Shown: in pieces, positions 61,571 through 64,000 of the stretch
Layout of the letters: the number at the start of each line of letters is the position of its first letter
How positions within the stretch are numbered: position 1 is the stretch's first letter
Assembly (NCBI GenBank): GCA_018907035.1
Contig: JACCIC010000035.1
Span: forward strand, 124,001 to 188,000
Source of the DNA: Sycobia sp. Sy_11
Lineage: Eukaryota; Arthropoda; Insecta; Hymenoptera; Epichrysomallidae
Length of the DNA: 64,000 bases
Reading direction: 5' to 3'
Notes under the pieces: generated by a model
Told to the model about the DNA's origin: nothing
Databases searched by the model: none
What the model saw: the letters and a program-made list of their open reading frames with translations, nothing else
Translations under genes and position numbers: made by a program

Positions 61571-63032
61571 AATATTTACCTAAATTAGAATTAAATATTA
61601 TTTTTATGTATTTCAGATGTAATTTTTTAAATATAATACTTATACGGCTCTTGGGATGAATTAATTACTTGTCACTGTTTAAAGCAAGATTCGTTTCATT
61701 TAAGCCGTTTCATCGTTGTGCTCGCAAACATTTTATATTTAATAATATAAACTGTATGGTTATATATTAACGCAAAATTTTTCGGAATTTTCAATTTGCT
61801 TCTTATTATTATTTTTTTTTTACAGGCAATCATTTCTAATCTATTTTACGTGATAAAGTCGATTCAATTTTAATTGTCTTTTACAAACTGAATATCTCTA
61901 AACTTTCAATTATTTCTAGTTTTATTTCCATGGATAAATTATCTCCTCAGTTCTCATTCCACTTGATCTACTTTTTATTTTTATAATAATGCAAATTTAA
62001 TAGCATTAAATTTCATTTTTATTATAAAGTTTAGTAATATTCAGTTTATTTTATTAAAAATATTGTTATTGACAATTGTAAATGCATAATGTTAACAATT
62101 TGTTTCGTATGATGCTTCTTAAAGCATGTCGATGAATGTATTCTTTGATTTTATTTATTCTCACTTTCTTCCAAGTCCGATAATTATACCTCAATCGTAT
62201 TATACGAAATTTTTTTTGGAATTTTTTTAAAGAGATAGTATAAGCACCCTTTTCCCGGCGATTTTTACCGCGGCGTGAACCTAACGGTGCTTTTATACAT
62301 AGAGCTGGTGTGAGTGCACTGCCAACTGTTATCGTTCTACAGATATTTTAAGTGGGTGCAACTATCTACTAGCTTTAATAAATGAACAAAAACTGATTTA
62401 AAATATATAAATCGTAGTTAGCGTCAATATAGACTTTTGACATTTGGTTTCATTATTTTGTTACACAAATAAAGAATTGAATATAGATTATCTAAAATCA
62501 TTATTAAATAATTGGATTTCTATGTCTAAAAAAAGTATAAAACGATTTTTATATATATAATGCTTCGATATAATGTAACAAATTATTATTTAATCCAATA
62601 TAACAAAGTTTTTAAATCTACCATGGGACTCGCCTGAGAAAACGATAATATAAAACTAATGCAAATATATCATATTAACCTTCAAACTTCTTTTAGCAGT
62701 TTAAATAGTTTTTTAATTTAAAACAGTTGGCACTGAGAGTAGATGCAATAACAATTATATATTACATATAAAATAATGAAAATAATCAAATTACTTTCAA
62801 ATGAATCGCAAACGTATTAGTATTTAAAACGGGTAATTAAAAAATAAATTAAAATTATTGAGTAGGCGATTTACAGTATGTTAAAATAGCTACTTAGTAT
62901 CGATAATAATCTGAGGGGAGTATCTCATGCACATATAATAATGCCTCTGATATATTAGATATAGAGGGGAGATAGATAGATAGATAGATAGTTTGGTTTT
63001 ATTATATGTTCAACATGTTGTACAGAGCAAAA

Positions 63033-63068
<36 letters not shown>

Positions 63069-63340
63069 GAAAATAATTTTATGATGTACAGTCTCTTTCT
63101 GTATGAGTAAGACGGCATATCATAAAACCATAAAAATGTTTTCCTATTTTTTGCATAATGAAGATACATTCCATATGAGATAATTCCTCGAGAAGTATTT
63201 AATATGTTCGAATGTGAAAGTAAATTGATCTAAAATCATTCCGAAGGAATAATTATAACATGTTAATTTTTGCTTTTAATTTGAAATCTATTCTACATAT
63301 GATGATCAGGGGTCGATCCACAAGTGGTCCGTAAAACTAA
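61571..63340. other. AT-rich stretch with small repeats
   Basis: A GC patch at about 62245-62360 contains CGGCGATTTTTACCGCGGCG. A GATA array lies at about 62970-62991 and a GA tract at 63034-63067. No gene is supported. Confidence 0.45.
63034..63067. repeat. (GA)n microsatellite
   Basis: A GA tract of about 34 bp. Confidence 0.95.
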
Positions 63341-63347
63341 ATCTAAC

Positions 63348-63349
<2 letters not shown>

Positions 63350-63402
<53 letters not shown>
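63350..63402. repeat. (TA)n microsatellite
   Basis: An alternating AT tract, first of three within 500 bp. Confidence 0.95.
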
Positions 63403-63640
63403 TGATAATGCATAATAGAATATAAATAGCAGAACATTTTCAAAAAATATATTTCAACTTAATTATTTAATATTATAAGTATTCAAATTTGACAGGTAAA
63501 AAGAGCTAAAAATCATTATTAAAAATCAGATAATTTTTAGGAATACTATTATATAGTGAAAATTTAAGTTTTATATTCAACATAGATTGATCGTATCCCT
63601 GCAATATTTTGACACTTGTGGTTTCAAACTTAAAAAAAGC

Positions 63641-63644
<4 letters not shown>

Positions 63645-63686
<42 letters not shown>
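63645..63686. repeat. (TA)n microsatellite
   Basis: An alternating TA tract. Tyr/Ile frames across it on both strands are repeat products. Confidence 0.95.
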
Positions 63687-63687
<1 letters not shown>

Positions 63688-63751
63688 TGTCTATAGTGGG
63701 CAGAAGCTCAAAATTCTTTTTCATGTTACTTTTCAATACTTGTTCGGAATT

Positions 63752-63757
<6 letters not shown>

Positions 63758-63814
<57 letters not shown>
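63758..63814. repeat. (TA)n microsatellite
   Basis: An alternating TA tract of about 57 bp. Confidence 0.95.
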
Positions 63815-63815
<1 letters not shown>

Positions 63816-64000
63816 GTGGGCATTACTTATACAAATCGACACTTTCAACTAACTATTGCTGAAAAACGACTCTCGATTCCTATATAAAAGCTTTATATTA
63901 TTTAACACGCAGAAATGAATTATATTAATATATTTGAGTTTTCTAAAAAAAAATTTAAATACATATTTTATCCGTACTAGATATAAGAACTTAATACATA

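Noticed and set aside
60747..61571. Minus 191-codon and plus 126-codon frames
   Set aside because: Largely encoded by the GA/GGA tract and poly(T) run; the remainder has no family resemblance.
63506..63887. Tyr-Ile repeat frames on both strands
   Set aside because: Translations of two alternating TA tracts.
1..64000. CRISPR arrays, operons, bacterial insertion sequences, rRNA genes
   Set aside because: None is seen; composition, spliced genes and SINE/Penelope-like elements show eukaryotic nuclear DNA.

Overview
This looks like nuclear DNA from an insect, most likely a hymenopteran such as a parasitoid wasp. The background is very AT-rich and low in genes, with a few sharp CpG-rich islands, hundreds of short tandem repeats and decayed retroelements. 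That assignment is inference from composition and from the two genes I could place; nothing in the window names the species. The genes are eukaryotic and intron-rich, so most long open frames here are shadows of GC-rich islands or microsatellites.

Minus strand, about 51 kb down to 2.3 kb: three coding exons join in phase (50655-50931 to 47441-47759, phase 0; 47441-47759 to 43246-43347, phase 1). They read as the N-terminal part of an ecdysone-response regulator of the E93/Mblk-1 (LCOR-like) type. I name it from motif memory, not from a search. About 40 kb further along, inside a strong CpG island, is a coding exon (2333-2714) that starts with its own ATG, carries a PLDLS CtBP-binding motif and ends at a consensus donor, also in phase 1. 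The simplest reading is a second promoter of the same gene giving a different N-terminus; both donors could feed one downstream exon beyond the left edge. The DNA-binding domain is not in this window. Several CpG or GC islands inside the long intron (9.25-9.9, 11.2-14.05, 15.2-16.35, 17.0-17.95, 25.7-25.9, 28.75-29.1, 33.0-33.26 and 34.38-34.56 kb) are candidate promoters or enhancers.

Plus strand, from 53.2 kb: two exons begin a gene whose N-terminus resembles LSM11, the U7 snRNP Sm-like protein needed for histone mRNA 3' ends. The Sm fold exons were not found. A tRNA-derived SINE sits just inside its second intron.

Mobile DNA: a degraded Penelope-like element (about 19.5-25.2 kb) keeps reverse transcriptase C-terminal and GIY-YIG remnants, flanked by about 130-bp terminal inverted repeats. 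A 460-bp relative at 56.2-56.7 kb keeps the inverted repeats and a central piece but no coding part. Both carry a hammerhead-ribozyme-like motif whose stem II is kept by compensatory changes. Solo ends lie at 45.1 and 51.7 kb. Two SINE copies have target-site duplications. A possible copia-type LTR lies near 31.3-31.55 kb. From 57 to 64 kb I see only AT-rich DNA, microsatellites and one GC-rich island (60.95-61.57 kb).
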